From NCBI GenBank assembly GCA_026390595.1, contig JAPLFQ010000016.1, positions 62,001 to 126,000 on the forward strand: DNA of 64,000 nucleotides, written 5' to 3'. The stretch is from Ignavibacteriales bacterium. Its GTDB lineage: Bacteria > Bacteroidota > Ignavibacteria > UBA10030. The position numbers were made by a program, and so were the translations under genes. Under the pieces are notes generated by a model, which made no database searches, was not told the origin of the DNA, and was given only the letters and a program-made list of their open reading frames with translations. Positions 8,513 to 17,019 of this stretch are shown here, one piece after another; within the stretch, counting starts at the first letter, position 1, and every line of letters starts with the position of its first letter.

Positions 8513-9520
8513 GTGCAGGCCGTTGCCATTGTGCTTTTGGCTCTCGCCTCCGGGACGATGTATGCAATCTTCTTTGCGTCGAATACCTCGGTGCTTGCTT
8601 CGGAACGCACCGTCATCATACCCCGCGGCGCCTCGTTCAGAACGGTGCTCGATTCGCTCGAGTCTTCCGGCGTTCTGCGAGTCCGGTGGACTCTGAGCCT
8701 GGCCGGCAGGGTACTCGGCCTCACGAAAACGATGAAGGTGGGAAAATACCTGTTCCCGCGCGGGCTCTCAAATATTGCGATTCTCAACGATCTCGCCGAA
8801 GGGAAGTCCCGCATTCTCATCAACATTCCGATTCCGGAAGGATGGAGGATGGAACGGATTGCTCTCCAATGCGGCAAGATCCTCGGTGTCGACTCGCAGC
8901 GGTTCATTTCGCTCTGCGACAACAGTTCGTTCCGAAAGGAACTTGGGATCGATGCTCCATCGATCGAGGGATACCTCCTGCCGGACACGTATAAATTTCT
9001 CTGGCAGGTAAGCGAAGAGGAGATCATCGAGCGGATGGTGGGGGAGTTCAGGAAGTTCTACGCAGACAGTCTGAAACGTCGTCAGGATGATCTGGGATTT
9101 TCGATGAAGGAGGTCCTTGCGCTTGCCTCGATTGTCGAAGGGGAAGCAATACTTGATCGGGAACGACCGGTTATTGCCGGTGTCTACCTCAATAGACTGA
9201 AAAAGAGAATGCGCCTGGAGGCAGACCCGACGGTGCAGTACGCTCTCCCTGAATGGAAGCGAAGGCTGACCTACTCAGATCTTCGAATCGATTCTCCGTA
9301 CAACACATATCTTTATTATGGACTCCCCCCCGGGCCAATCAACAATCCAGGCCGGAAATCTATTCTCGCAGCTCTGTATCCCGAAAAGCACTCATTCCTC
9401 TATTTTGTTGCAGACGGAACCGGCGGGCACGTCTTCTCCCGTAACTACGCCGAACACCAGAAAGCGGTGAACTCATACCGGCGAATGAAACGTGAAGCCG
9501 CAAAAGCAGCTGGCTCGTAA
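8513..9520 (+). CDS. mltG: Endolytic murein transglycosylase
   Basis: MltG (YceG) cuts nascent glycan strands and helps end peptidoglycan elongation at the inner membrane. A single transmembrane helix lies at the very N-terminus, followed by a LysM-like region (VIIPRGASFRTVLDSLE) and the catalytic domain with SIEGYLLPDTYKF, the LASIVEGEA motif carrying the catalytic Glu, and SPYNTYLYYGLPPGPI. The start is uncertain: the frame opens upstream inside the chorismate mutase gene (TTG at 8387), but the GTG at 8513 falls just before the membrane helix and avoids that overlap. The frame is solid to 9520. Confidence 0.9.
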   Translation: MQAVAIVLLALASGTMYAIFFASNTSVLASERTVIIPRGASFRTVLDSLESSGVLRVRWTLSLAGRVLGLTKTMKVGKYLFPRGLSNIAILNDLAEGKSRILINIPIPEGWRMERIALQCGKILGVDSQRFISLCDNSSFRKELGIDAPSIEGYLLPDTYKFLWQVSEEEIIERMVGEFRKFYADSLKRRQDDLGFSMKEVLALASIVEGEAILDRERPVIAGVYLNRLKKRMRLEADPTVQYALPEWKRRLTYSDLRIDSPYNTYLYYGLPPGPINNPGRKSILAALYPEKHSFLYFVADGTGGHVFSRNYAEHQKAVNSYRRMKREAAKAAGS

Positions 9521-9524
9521 GTCA

Positions 9525-9602
9525 GGCTGGCCGAATTGTCAGACAAAGCGTTGTTTCTCCCAACGGCCGCCCCGCGGTGGGCTGAAGTTCGTGCTGCCAG
9601 CC
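9525..9602. repeat. Imperfect palindromic (BIME-like) region upstream of the RAYT gene
   Basis: A 7-bp inverted repeat (9525-9531 with 9596-9602) encloses a degenerate copy of the AAGCGTTG core hairpin at 9542-9559. Together with the palindromes after the gene this brackets the transposase on both sides. Confidence 0.55.
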
Positions 9603-9677
9603 AGAGTGCAAATTGAAACTTGTTGTCCTGCAATCTCCCGCCGATTACATTCCCTCAGGACGACTTACCAGAGGGAC

Positions 9678-10316
9678 ATGCAACCAGATCCAAAGATCTT
9701 CTACCGAAGACGTCTTCCGCACTACCAGCCGCCAGGAGAGACGTTTCACGTGACGTTTCGCCTTGCTGGGTCGCTGCCTGTTGAGGTCGTTGTGAGATTG
9801 AAGCATGAGCATGAAGCGATAAAGCGAAAAGTGCGTCAGGTCGGCAAGTCTGAAGAGCAAAGGAAACTTACCCGAGAATTGGGAGCGACCTATTTCGATA
9901 AATATGATGGATTGCTGGATCGAGCAGGCAATGGGCCCACTTGGCTTGGGGACGATCGAGTCGCTTCTGTCGTGATGAGTGCATTGCTCTACCGGGACGG
10001 TAATATCTACGACATGCTCGCCGCCTGTGTGATGCCAAACCATGTGCATGTGTTAATGCATGTAAAGCGAAGCGATGCTTCGCTTTACAGAATCCTCCAA
10101 TCTCTGAAATCTTACACCGCTGTCACCTGCAACGCCTGCCTCAATCGTTCCGGTGCTTTCTGGCATCACGAAAGCTACGACCATGTCATCCGAGATGGCG
10201 CAGAGCTAGAGAGGACGATCTGGTACATCTTGGAGAATCCTGTGAAGGCCGGACTGTGTCGCAATTGGCGGGATTGGCGGTGGACCTACGTGAAAAAGGG
10301 GCTGGTTGAACCGTAG
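9678..10316 (+). CDS. REP-associated tyrosine transposase (RAYT, Y1 HUH family)
   Basis: A 212-residue single-strand transposase of the IS200/IS605-like Y1 family in its RAYT form. The HUH motif reads MPNHVHVLMH with the histidines at 122 and 124. The downstream QSLKSYTA, FWHHESYDHVIRD and IWYILENPVKAGL blocks are standard for RAYTs. ATG 9678 has GAGGG just upstream; the longer open frame from 9492 has no support. RAYTs are single-copy, non-self-mobile and tied to REP palindromes; such palindromes are present here upstream, inside (10061-10089) and immediately downstream. The TAG stop is part of the GTAG box of the downstream palindrome. Confidence 0.92.
   Translation: MQPDPKIFYRRRLPHYQPPGETFHVTFRLAGSLPVEVVVRLKHEHEAIKRKVRQVGKSEEQRKLTRELGATYFDKYDGLLDRAGNGPTWLGDDRVASVVMSALLYRDGNIYDMLAACVMPNHVHVLMHVKRSDASLYRILQSLKSYTAVTCNACLNRSGAFWHHESYDHVIRDGAELERTIWYILENPVKAGLCRNWRDWRWTYVKKGLVEP
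10061..10089. repeat. Perfect palindrome inside the RAYT coding sequence
   Basis: Two 13-nt arms (10061-10073 and 10077-10089) are exact reverse complements around a GAT loop. The central GAAGCGATGCTTC matches, apart from the loop, the core of the palindrome after the gene (GAAGCGTTGCTTC). It encodes about residues 128-138 of the transposase without breaking the frame. Confidence 0.85.
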
Positions 10317-10380
10317 GACGAAGCGTTGCTTCGTCGCAGGTCGGCGTAGGCGGACCATCGAGCGCCCACGGTCTGACCTG
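10313..10380. repeat. REP-like doublet downstream of the RAYT gene
   Basis: The first unit is GTAG (10313-10316) followed at once by a perfect hairpin with 8-bp arms and a GTT loop (10317-10335). The second has GTAG at 10346-10349 followed by a hairpin (GGACC with GGTCT), itself nested in CAGGTC (10337-10342) and GACCTG (10375-10380). A 5' GTAG tetranucleotide next to a hairpin is the known recognition layout of REP sequences for RAYT proteins. Confidence 0.75.
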
Positions 10381-10506
10381 GTGGAATGTATCCAACGAGG
10401 CCGACGAGCGTCCCCCTCCTCGCTTTCTCGTTCCTTTCTTCTCCACTACCGTTTTATTATATTCACCCATCAATAAAACTCCGGGTCACGACAAGAAAAT
10501 GATCTG

Positions 10507-12207
10507 ATGCGCAATATCCTCCTCATAGTACTCCTTCCATTCATTCTCCTCTCTTGCGCCGGCCAACGTGCCCCGGAAGGGGGGCCGATCGATACCGATC
10601 CGCCGACTGTGGCCTCAACGATCCCTGCGAATTATGCCACCCGCTTCAGCGGCCGAAGCATCACGCTGGAATTCAACGAGTATGTCGACCATCGAAGTGT
10701 CGAAGGTGCAGTCTTTGTTTCGCCTTCGCTCGGCCAACTCGAGTTCGATTGGTCCGGACGAGAAGTCGAAATACGCTTTGCAGGAACCTTGCGGCGCAGC
10801 ACGACGTACGTCGTCACGATCGGAACCGATGTGGTGGATCTCCACAATCGCAACAAGATGGCGCAATCGTATACCCTTGCCTTTACGACGGGTGAGGACA
10901 TCGACCATGGTGCGGTAGAGGGAAGAGTGTTCCCGCGCAGGGAAACCGACCCTGCGCTTGGAGCAATGATTTTTGCATATAGGCTCGATGGCCTCAATCC
11001 TGACACACTGGACCCAAGAACGACGAAGCCGGACTACGTTACGCAATCAGGGAAGGATGGCGGATTTCTTCTGAGGCATCTTACCTTCGGATCGTATCGA
11101 ATTATTGCCGTACGGGATGACTACAAGAATCTCTTGTACGATCCGGAGACTGACGAATTCGGGGCTCAGCCTGACGAAATTGTTCTGACTCCGACGGACA
11201 CGCTCAAAGCAGGGGTCTGGATGAGGCTCGGCAAGGAAGACACGACTGCTGTCCGGATGACGAAGGCGGCCTCCACGAACAATCGACACGTGATGATTGA
11301 ATTGTCTTCGCCGATGGACACCAGCGGCCTCAGCGCAAACTGGTTTCGGGTTTCAGACACCGTGAGTCAGAAGCCACTTGGCGTGTTGTCGGTATGTCCG
11401 GTGATTCCGAAAATGACCTCAGTCGTCGTCGTTACGGACACGCAACGAGCCGGGGAGGGGTATCGTGTAGAGATCTCGTCTCTACGCGGCGTCAACGGCT
11501 TGAGAGTCAGCCCCTCGGCGAATCGCCTGACGTTTTCGGGTTCTGAGGTAAGAGATACACTGGCTCCCAGGATCGCATCGATCTCTCTGGCCGACAGTGC
11601 AAAGGAAATTGATCTCCAGCCGAAGTTCCTGCTCAGCTTCTCGGACGCCGTGAAGCGGGAAAGAGCGGGGAACTCGATCTCTCTCATTGATAGTAGTCGC
11701 AGCGCGGTTCCTCTCAGGCTGCGCTGGCTCTCCGATGCCTCGGTGGAAGTTATGCCTCAAGGAAGACTGGCCAGCAGGACATGGTTTACACTTCGAATCG
11801 GGATGCGGAGCGTGATGAACCTGGCAGGGCGAGCCGGAAAAGATTCGCTGCGGGTATTCCGGTTTCAAACTATTGATGACGAGTTGTTCAGCAGCATCGA
11901 AGGTTTCATCCACGATGTGAGCGTGTCAGATCCCAAAGGCGATGTCTTCCTCGTAGCCCGAAACGTCTCGAGGAAGGAGCCAAAGGAATATGTCGTCCGG
12001 CTTTCTCAGCCCGGACCGTTCATGCTGAGCGACCTGCTCGAGGGCAAATATCTCCTTCAGGCATTCAGAGATCGCGATGATGATGGAAAATTTTCTCCGG
12101 GTCAGGTCTTTCCTTTCCGGCGATCAGAGCGGTTTACTGAATATCCTGACACGCTGAGACTCCGTGCGCGGTGGCCTCTCGAAAATGTCGAATTGAAGTT
12201 GCATTGA
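10507..12207 (+). CDS. Ig-like (Big_5/SbsA-type) domain lipoprotein
   Basis: A 566-residue surface lipoprotein of a kind common in Bacteroidota. A signal peptide ends in a lipobox (LLSC, C17), followed by GGPIDTDPP, the usual lead-in to a first Big_5 domain (about residues 30-130, ending TTGEDIDHG). A carboxypeptidase-regulatory-like stretch (about 135-240) comes next, then a second Big_5-like domain beginning at DTLAPRIASISLAD (about 350-460), and a C-terminal beta-rich segment with a DRDDDGKFSPG loop that looks calcium-binding. Such proteins are probably envelope-associated; no enzymatic role is evident. It stands between the RAYT/REP region and the nuo genes. Confidence 0.85.
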   Translation: MRNILLIVLLPFILLSCAGQRAPEGGPIDTDPPTVASTIPANYATRFSGRSITLEFNEYVDHRSVEGAVFVSPSLGQLEFDWSGREVEIRFAGTLRRSTTYVVTIGTDVVDLHNRNKMAQSYTLAFTTGEDIDHGAVEGRVFPRRETDPALGAMIFAYRLDGLNPDTLDPRTTKPDYVTQSGKDGGFLLRHLTFGSYRIIAVRDDYKNLLYDPETDEFGAQPDEIVLTPTDTLKAGVWMRLGKEDTTAVRMTKAASTNNRHVMIELSSPMDTSGLSANWFRVSDTVSQKPLGVLSVCPVIPKMTSVVVVTDTQRAGEGYRVEISSLRGVNGLRVSPSANRLTFSGSEVRDTLAPRIASISLADSAKEIDLQPKFLLSFSDAVKRERAGNSISLIDSSRSAVPLRLRWLSDASVEVMPQGRLASRTWFTLRIGMRSVMNLAGRAGKDSLRVFRFQTIDDELFSSIEGFIHDVSVSDPKGDVFLVARNVSRKEPKEYVVRLSQPGPFMLSDLLEGKYLLQAFRDRDDDGKFSPGQVFPFRRSERFTEYPDTLRLRARWPLENVELKLH

Positions 12208-12227
12208 TCCGTAACCCATTGATTTGT

Positions 12228-12256
12228 TTGACTTTTTGACCAATTTTGTTTAACCT
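12228..12256 (+). promoter_or_regulatory. Possible promoter of nuoABCDEF
   Basis: TTGACT (12228-12233) and TAACCT (12251-12256) are 17 nt apart in the AT-rich gap before nuoA. The -10 match is weaker than at the other promoters in the window. Confidence 0.4.
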
Positions 12257-12328
12257 CATTGGAATTTTGCATCGCGGTATGCTTCAGGAACAGCATGCTG
12301 CAACGTTATTCCCAGTTCGAGTGTTTTT

Positions 12329-12685
12329 ATGCTAGAAAGCTATGTTCCGATATTCGTCATGGTCGCCGGGGGCATCATCTTCGGCGTAGTCATGGTGAAA
12401 TTGAACGAGTGGTTTGGGCCGCGCCGGCCTTCGCCGGAGAAGCTCTCGACGTATGAAAGCGGTATGGACCCGGTCAGGAGCGCACGCGAACGGTTCTCCG
12501 TCAAGTACTACATGGTTGCGGTTCTGTTCATCCTTTTCGACATCGAAGTGGTCTTTCTCTATCCTTGGGCTGTCTCCTTCAAGCAGTTGGGGGTGGGTGG
12601 GTTTATTGAGATGGTGGTCTTTATCGCAATTCTGCTGATTGGGTATTTTTACGTTTGGAGGAAAGGAGCTCTTGAATGGGATTAG
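12329..12685 (+). CDS. nuoA: NADH-quinone oxidoreductase subunit A
   Basis: NuoA is a small three-helix membrane subunit of complex I. The 118 residues show the first helix, the conserved loop [20 protein letters not shown], the [12 protein letters not shown] motif of helix two and a third helix. It opens the first nuo block, ordered A-B-C-D-E-F, and its end overlaps nuoB by 10 nt. The gap before it is the likely promoter region. Confidence 0.96.
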   Translation: MLESYVPIFVMVAGGIIFGVVMVKLNEWFGPRRPSPEKLSTYESGMDPVRSARERFSVKYYMVAVLFILFDIEVVFLYPWAVSFKQLGVGGFIEMVVFIAILLIGYFYVWRKGALEWD

Positions 12686-13215
12686 AGCATGCGCTGGGTG
12701 ATAGTTTCCTTACCACGAAAATAGACCTCGCAATCAATTGGTGCCGCAAGAATTCTCTCTGGCCGATGCCCATGGGCATTTCATGCTGCGCTATCGAAAT
12801 GATGGCGTTTGCCGGCCCGCGCTTTGACGTTGCACGGTTTGGGTCGGAAGTGTTTCGATTTTCCCCGCGTCAATCCGACGTGATGATCGTCGCAGGAACG
12901 ACGACGTTCAAGATGGCCAAGGTCGTGCGAAAAATCTACGACCAAATGCCGGATCCCAAATGGGTGATTGCGATGGGCGCATGCACATCATCCGGAGGAA
13001 TGTATCGTACCTATTCAGTTGTGCAGGGCATTGACCAGTTTCTCCCTGTCGATGTCTATGTCGCAGGCTGCCCGCCCCGTCCGGATAATCTGCTCAACGC
13101 GTTGATCAAACTGCAGGAAAAAGTGCAACGTGGAGAGAGTAAGGGGAGCTTCCCTGCGTATGTAGGCGAAGCGAAGCTCAACCAACCGCAGGCTCTCCCG
13201 ATAATCTCAGGCTGA
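12676..13215 (+). CDS. nuoB: NADH-quinone oxidoreductase subunit B
   Basis: NuoB carries the N2 iron-sulfur cluster that passes electrons to quinone. The four ligands are in place: C37-C38 ([10 protein letters not shown]), C102 ([11 protein letters not shown]) and C131 (GCPPRPDNL). At 179 residues it is of normal length, with the usual [14 protein letters not shown] segment. Overlap with nuoA and a 3-nt gap to nuoC indicate a tight operon. Confidence 0.97.
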   Translation: MGLEHALGDSFLTTKIDLAINWCRKNSLWPMPMGISCCAIEMMAFAGPRFDVARFGSEVFRFSPRQSDVMIVAGTTTFKMAKVVRKIYDQMPDPKWVIAMGACTSSGGMYRTYSVVQGIDQFLPVDVYVAGCPPRPDNLLNALIKLQEKVQRGESKGSFPAYVGEAKLNQPQALPIISG

Positions 13216-13218
13216 GGA

Positions 13219-13704
13219 ATGAACGCTGTTATCATCGATAAATTGCAGGCGCGGTTTGGGAAAGAAAGTGTCCTTCCCAGTGAATTCCGGGATGAACTCA
13301 CGATCGTCGTGCCGAAGAACCAGATCGTCGACATCTGCCGCTTCCTCAAAGAGGATGCAGAGTTGAAATTCGATTTCCTAATGGATCTTTGCGGCATTGA
13401 CATGAACACTCCCGAGAATCGATTCGGGGTGATCTACAACATTTACTCGCTGACGAACAAGTTCCGACTTCGTCTGAAGACCTTCACCGAAGAAGCAGAC
13501 CTCAAGGTCCCGACCGTCACTGGTGTGTGGGGCACAGCGAACTGGCACGAACGCGAAACATTTGACATGTTCGGCGTAGTGTTTGAAGGGCACCCTGATC
13601 TGCGAAGGGTCTACATGCCCGAGGATTTTGAACATTTCCCGCTTCGGAAGGACTTTCCTCTCATGGGAATCCCCGGATCCATTCCTCTGCCGAAGAACAA
13701 GTGA
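13219..13704 (+). CDS. nuoC: NADH-quinone oxidoreductase subunit C
   Basis: NuoC is the 30-kDa-type peripheral-arm subunit. The 161-residue product shows the FDFLMDLCGIDM segment, the ERETFDMFGVVFEGHPDLRR motif and the LRKDFPLMG ending typical of the family. It is a separate gene, not fused to nuoD as in enterics. Its TGA stop overlaps the GTG of nuoD. Confidence 0.96.
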   Translation: MNAVIIDKLQARFGKESVLPSEFRDELTIVVPKNQIVDICRFLKEDAELKFDFLMDLCGIDMNTPENRFGVIYNIYSLTNKFRLRLKTFTEEADLKVPTVTGVWGTANWHERETFDMFGVVFEGHPDLRRVYMPEDFEHFPLRKDFPLMGIPGSIPLPKNK

Positions 13705-14960
13705 CGGAAACCCGAATGGAAGAAGTCCCGAAAAAGACGAAGATTCTTCAGGCCCTTGAGGACCAGAACACCAGCGTGTCGTTTGAAGATCCGCTTGAGA
13801 ATGATATGATCCTCAACATGGGCCCCCAGCATCCGGCGACGCATGGTGTGCTGCGGCTTCTCATTCGACTCGACGGTGAAACCGTCGTGGGATGCGTGCC
13901 CGAAATCGGTTATCTCCATCGCGGCTATGAGAAGCTGGCTGAGAATTCCACGTTCCACGAGTTTATTCCTCACACAGACCGTCTCGATTACCTCTCCCCG
14001 TTGAACAACAACACGGCGTATGCTCTTGCCGTTGAGAAACTCCTCGGGATTGAAGCGCCTCCCCGTGCTCAGTATATCAGGGTAATGATTTCGGAACTCG
14101 CGCGTATCTCGTCGCACTTGATGTTTCTCGGTTCGCTTGCGATGGATGTTGGAGCGCTGACCGTCTGGATGTGGGCGTTTCGTGAGCGGGAGAAGCAGTA
14201 TGATATCTTCGAAAATATCGCGGGTGCACGATTCACGACAAGTTATACGCGCATCGGCGGACTTGCACAGGACGTGGAAGCATCGACGCTTGCGATGGTA
14301 AGAGCATTCGTGGAAGCATTGCCCGGCCACCTCGTCGAATGCGAGAAACTCCTCAACACGAACCGAATTTTCCTCGAGCGCACGGATGGCGTTGGGGTTA
14401 TCACACGGGATCAGGCGGTCGACCTGGGTCTCACGGGCCCCGGCCTTCGCGCGTGCGGTGTCGATCATGACCTTCGGAAAGCGAATCCGTATCTCGTCTA
14501 CAAAGATCTCGATTTCGGTGTGCCGCTGTATGAGGGAGGCGATGCACTCGCACGGTACTACGTCCGAATGGCCGAGATGAGGGAGAGCGTCAGCATCATC
14601 AAGCAAGTGCTGGAGAAGATGCCGTCCGGCGATGTGCATGCATTCAAACCGAAGAAGGTGCTTCCCCGCAAAGAGCGCATCTACACGCGGATGGAAGAGC
14701 TTATTCACGATTTCATGCTGGTGAATTTCGGAGTCGATCCACCTGTCGGCGAGACGTACAGCGCTGTCGAGGCGCCCAAGGGTGAACTGGGCTTCTACAT
14801 ATATAGTGACGGCAAAGGTTACCCGTGGCGGCTAAAAATCCGCTCTCCGTCATTCGTAAACCTCCAATCCCTCCCAACGATGATTATGGGTTGCATGATC
14901 TCCGATGTTGTCGCAGTCATTGGCAGTCTCGACCCGGTCATGGGAGAAGCAGATAAATGA
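13701..14960 (+). CDS. nuoD: NADH-quinone oxidoreductase subunit D
   Basis: NuoD is the 49-kDa subunit that forms the quinone pocket with NuoB. The 419 residues contain NMGPQHPATHGVLR, the PEIGYLHRGYEKLAE motif, PHTDRLDYLSP, GARFTTSYTRIGG and the C-terminal IRSPSFVNLQSLP and GSLDPVMGEADK. I take the GTG at 13701 that overlaps the nuoC stop; an ATG at 13716 is also possible and changes only the first five residues. A 112-nt gap with repeat words separates it from nuoE, unusual in an otherwise tight block. Confidence 0.97.
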   Translation: MTETRMEEVPKKTKILQALEDQNTSVSFEDPLENDMILNMGPQHPATHGVLRLLIRLDGETVVGCVPEIGYLHRGYEKLAENSTFHEFIPHTDRLDYLSPLNNNTAYALAVEKLLGIEAPPRAQYIRVMISELARISSHLMFLGSLAMDVGALTVWMWAFREREKQYDIFENIAGARFTTSYTRIGGLAQDVEASTLAMVRAFVEALPGHLVECEKLLNTNRIFLERTDGVGVITRDQAVDLGLTGPGLRACGVDHDLRKANPYLVYKDLDFGVPLYEGGDALARYYVRMAEMRESVSIIKQVLEKMPSGDVHAFKPKKVLPRKERIYTRMEELIHDFMLVNFGVDPPVGETYSAVEAPKGELGFYIYSDGKGYPWRLKIRSPSFVNLQSLPTMIMGCMISDVVAVIGSLDPVMGEADK

Positions 14961-14964
14961 TTTT

Positions 14965-15066
14965 CGATTGCCGAATGTCGATTGTCGATTTGAAGACGAC
15001 GAGCGACAATAATCGACAATCGTAATCTCGTGGTGAGCGAAACCGAACCATCGCAAATCGACAATT
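14965..15066. repeat. Heptamer array and inverted words between nuoD and nuoE (CGATTGT / ACAATCG)
   Basis: Four heptamers in tandem at 14965-14992 (words close to CGATTGT) are followed by the same word in the opposite sense at 15004-15022 and again at 15056-15066. The gap can thus fold as alternative hairpins. It fills the only sizeable gap inside the nuoA-F block. Confidence 0.7.
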
Positions 15067-15072
15067 ACCAGA

Positions 15073-15543
15073 ATGCTATCTCAACAAAATCTCGACAAGA
15101 TAGAGGACTTGAAGAAGTCCTACCCCACGACGCAGGCATTGGTGTTGCCGGTGCTCTGGATGGTGCAGGAGGAGCACGGCTACATCTCCGAAGAATCGAT
15201 GCGGTATGTTGCCGGGATTTTAAACGTGACGTTTGGTCACGTGCTCGGCCTCGTGACCTTCTATACAATGTTCAATTCGAAGCCGATGGGGAGACGGCAC
15301 GTCGAGGTATGCACGAATGTCTCCTGCATGCTTCGCGGATCGGACAAGATTGTCGCACATCTCGAAAAACGTCTCGGTATCGGTTTGGGGGAGACCTCGA
15401 AGGACAAGAAATGGACGCTCTCAGAAGTTGAGTGCATGGGTTCGTGTGGAACTGCGCCGATGCTCGCTGTTGGCGAGGAATACTACGAGAACCTCACGGA
15501 AGAGAAACTCGATCGGATTATCGCAGAGCTGGAGCGAGAGTAG
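15073..15543 (+). CDS. nuoE: NADH-quinone oxidoreductase subunit E
   Basis: NuoE is the 24-kDa-type subunit with a [2Fe-2S] cluster of thioredoxin-like fold. The ligands C80, C85, C121 and C125 are present in the CTNVSC and CMGSC motifs. The 156 residues include the N-terminal helical part and the VEVCTNVSCMLRG segment. It is 6 nt from nuoF, the partner that binds NADH and FMN. Confidence 0.96.
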   Translation: MLSQQNLDKIEDLKKSYPTTQALVLPVLWMVQEEHGYISEESMRYVAGILNVTFGHVLGLVTFYTMFNSKPMGRRHVEVCTNVSCMLRGSDKIVAHLEKRLGIGLGETSKDKKWTLSEVECMGSCGTAPMLAVGEEYYENLTEEKLDRIIAELERE

Positions 15544-15549
15544 ACTGCC

Positions 15550-16821
15550 ATGGAAAAGTATATTCTACCTGACATACACGGACTGCACATGATAGACGTC
15601 TACGAGGCGCACGGCGGTTACAAGGCGCTTCGGAAAGCCCTGGGGATGAAGCCTGAGGAAGTGACGGATGAAGTGAAAAAGTCCGGCTTGCGCGGCAGGG
15701 GAGGAGCGTGTTTCCCCACAGGATTGAAGTGGACCTTCATGCCTAAGCAAACGACAAAGCCAAAGTATCTTTGTGTGAACGGTGACGAGTCGGAACCCGG
15801 AACATTTAAAGACAGGCAGATCTTTGAATCCAATCCTCATCTCCTGATCGAAGGGATTCTGATCGGCGCATACGCCATGGGTGTCACCACCTCGTACGTC
15901 TATATCAGAGGCGAGTATGGCAAGTGGATCCGCATGGTCGAGAAAGCGGTGGCCGACGCGTATGCGAAGGGGTATGTGGGGACCAGCATCGCGGGATCTT
16001 CGTTCTCAACCAACATCGTTATCCATAAAGGCGCCGGCGCCTACATTTGCGGTGAAGAATCGTCGCTGATGAATTCTATCGAAGGTTTGCGTGGCTACCC
16101 GCGCATTAAACCTCCTTTCCCTGCCCAGTTTGGTTTGTGGGGCTGCCCGACGACGATCAACAATGTCGAAACCATGAGCAACATCCCATTGATTCTCAAC
16201 AATGGATGGGAATGGTATTCGAAGATCGGCGCGCCGAAACATCCCGGACCGATACTCGTTGGCATCAGCGGACATGTCAACAAGCCCGGTGTCTATGAAC
16301 TGCCCACCGGAGTACCTTTGCTCGAGATCATCTACAAGCACGCGGGCGGTGTGCCGGAAGACAAGAAGATCAAGGCTCTCATCCCCGGAGGTTCTTCGAC
16401 GATGATCATGCGCGGTGACCAACTTGAAGGCGCATGCATGGACGCAGAGTCCCTGAAAGCAGCCGGATCGTCTGTCGGAACAGCGGGCATGATAGTCATG
16501 GATGAAGACACGGACCTTATCAGGGTCATTGAACGCATCGCGATGTTTTACTATCACGAATCGTGCGGGCAATGCACCCCGTGCCGTGAAGGAACTGGAT
16601 GGCTCTGGAAAATCCTGAAACGGTTCGGGAAGGGGGAAGGCCGGATGGACGACATCGATCTGTTGATGGACATTGCCAACAACATCGAAGGGAACACGAT
16701 CTGTGCTCTCGGTGATGCTGCGGCGTGGCCGGTTCAATCAATGATCCGGCGGTTCCGCGATGAATTCGAAAAACGAGTCAATTCTGCTCCGGCACGAATC
16801 GGGCAGGAAGCCGCGGCCTGA
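15550..16821 (+). CDS. nuoF: NADH-quinone oxidoreductase subunit F
   Basis: NuoF binds NADH and FMN and holds the N3 [4Fe-4S] cluster. The 423 residues contain the GLRGRGGACFPTGLKW nucleotide-binding motif, the VNGDESEPGTFKDR loop, GAGAYICGEESSLMNS, and cluster ligands C339, C342, C345 and C385. It is the last gene of this nuo block and is followed by a terminator; nuoG, which often follows, is absent here. Confidence 0.97.
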   Translation: MEKYILPDIHGLHMIDVYEAHGGYKALRKALGMKPEEVTDEVKKSGLRGRGGACFPTGLKWTFMPKQTTKPKYLCVNGDESEPGTFKDRQIFESNPHLLIEGILIGAYAMGVTTSYVYIRGEYGKWIRMVEKAVADAYAKGYVGTSIAGSSFSTNIVIHKGAGAYICGEESSLMNSIEGLRGYPRIKPPFPAQFGLWGCPTTINNVETMSNIPLILNNGWEWYSKIGAPKHPGPILVGISGHVNKPGVYELPTGVPLLEIIYKHAGGVPEDKKIKALIPGGSSTMIMRGDQLEGACMDAESLKAAGSSVGTAGMIVMDEDTDLIRVIERIAMFYYHESCGQCTPCREGTGWLWKILKRFGKGEGRMDDIDLLMDIANNIEGNTICALGDAAAWPVQSMIRRFRDEFEKRVNSAPARIGQEAAA

Positions 16822-16846
16822 CCAGCCAACGTCAGCCTGAATAATG

Positions 16847-16899
16847 AAGCCCGTGTTCGCCAGACCTGACAAAGGGGCGTTCATGGGCTTTCTTTTTTT
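16847..16899 (+). terminator. Rho-independent terminator after nuoF
   Basis: A 9-bp stem with one G-T pair (16847-16855 with 16882-16890), a long 26-nt loop and a following T-rich run (16891-16899). It closes the nuoA-F block and separates it from the sigma-factor gene. Confidence 0.7.
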
Positions 16900-17019
16900 A
16901 TCCGACTCCGGGGAACTGAATCCCTGATAAAATGCAACAAACGGCCCGGTATGACTGTATACGAAGGACCCTAGAGGGACAACGTAAGAAGGAACACGAA
17001 GGGATTTCGATACGTCTAT

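Noticed and set aside
13611-14708. Long open frame on the minus strand opposite nuoD (365 codons)
   Set aside because: It mirrors the conserved nuoD frame; its product is rich in His, Arg and Cys without domains. Long antisense frames are expected from codon bias here.
16913-16940. GGAACT box as an ECF-type autoregulated promoter before the sigma gene
   Set aside because: No convincing -10 partner at the right distance; too weak to list as a feature.
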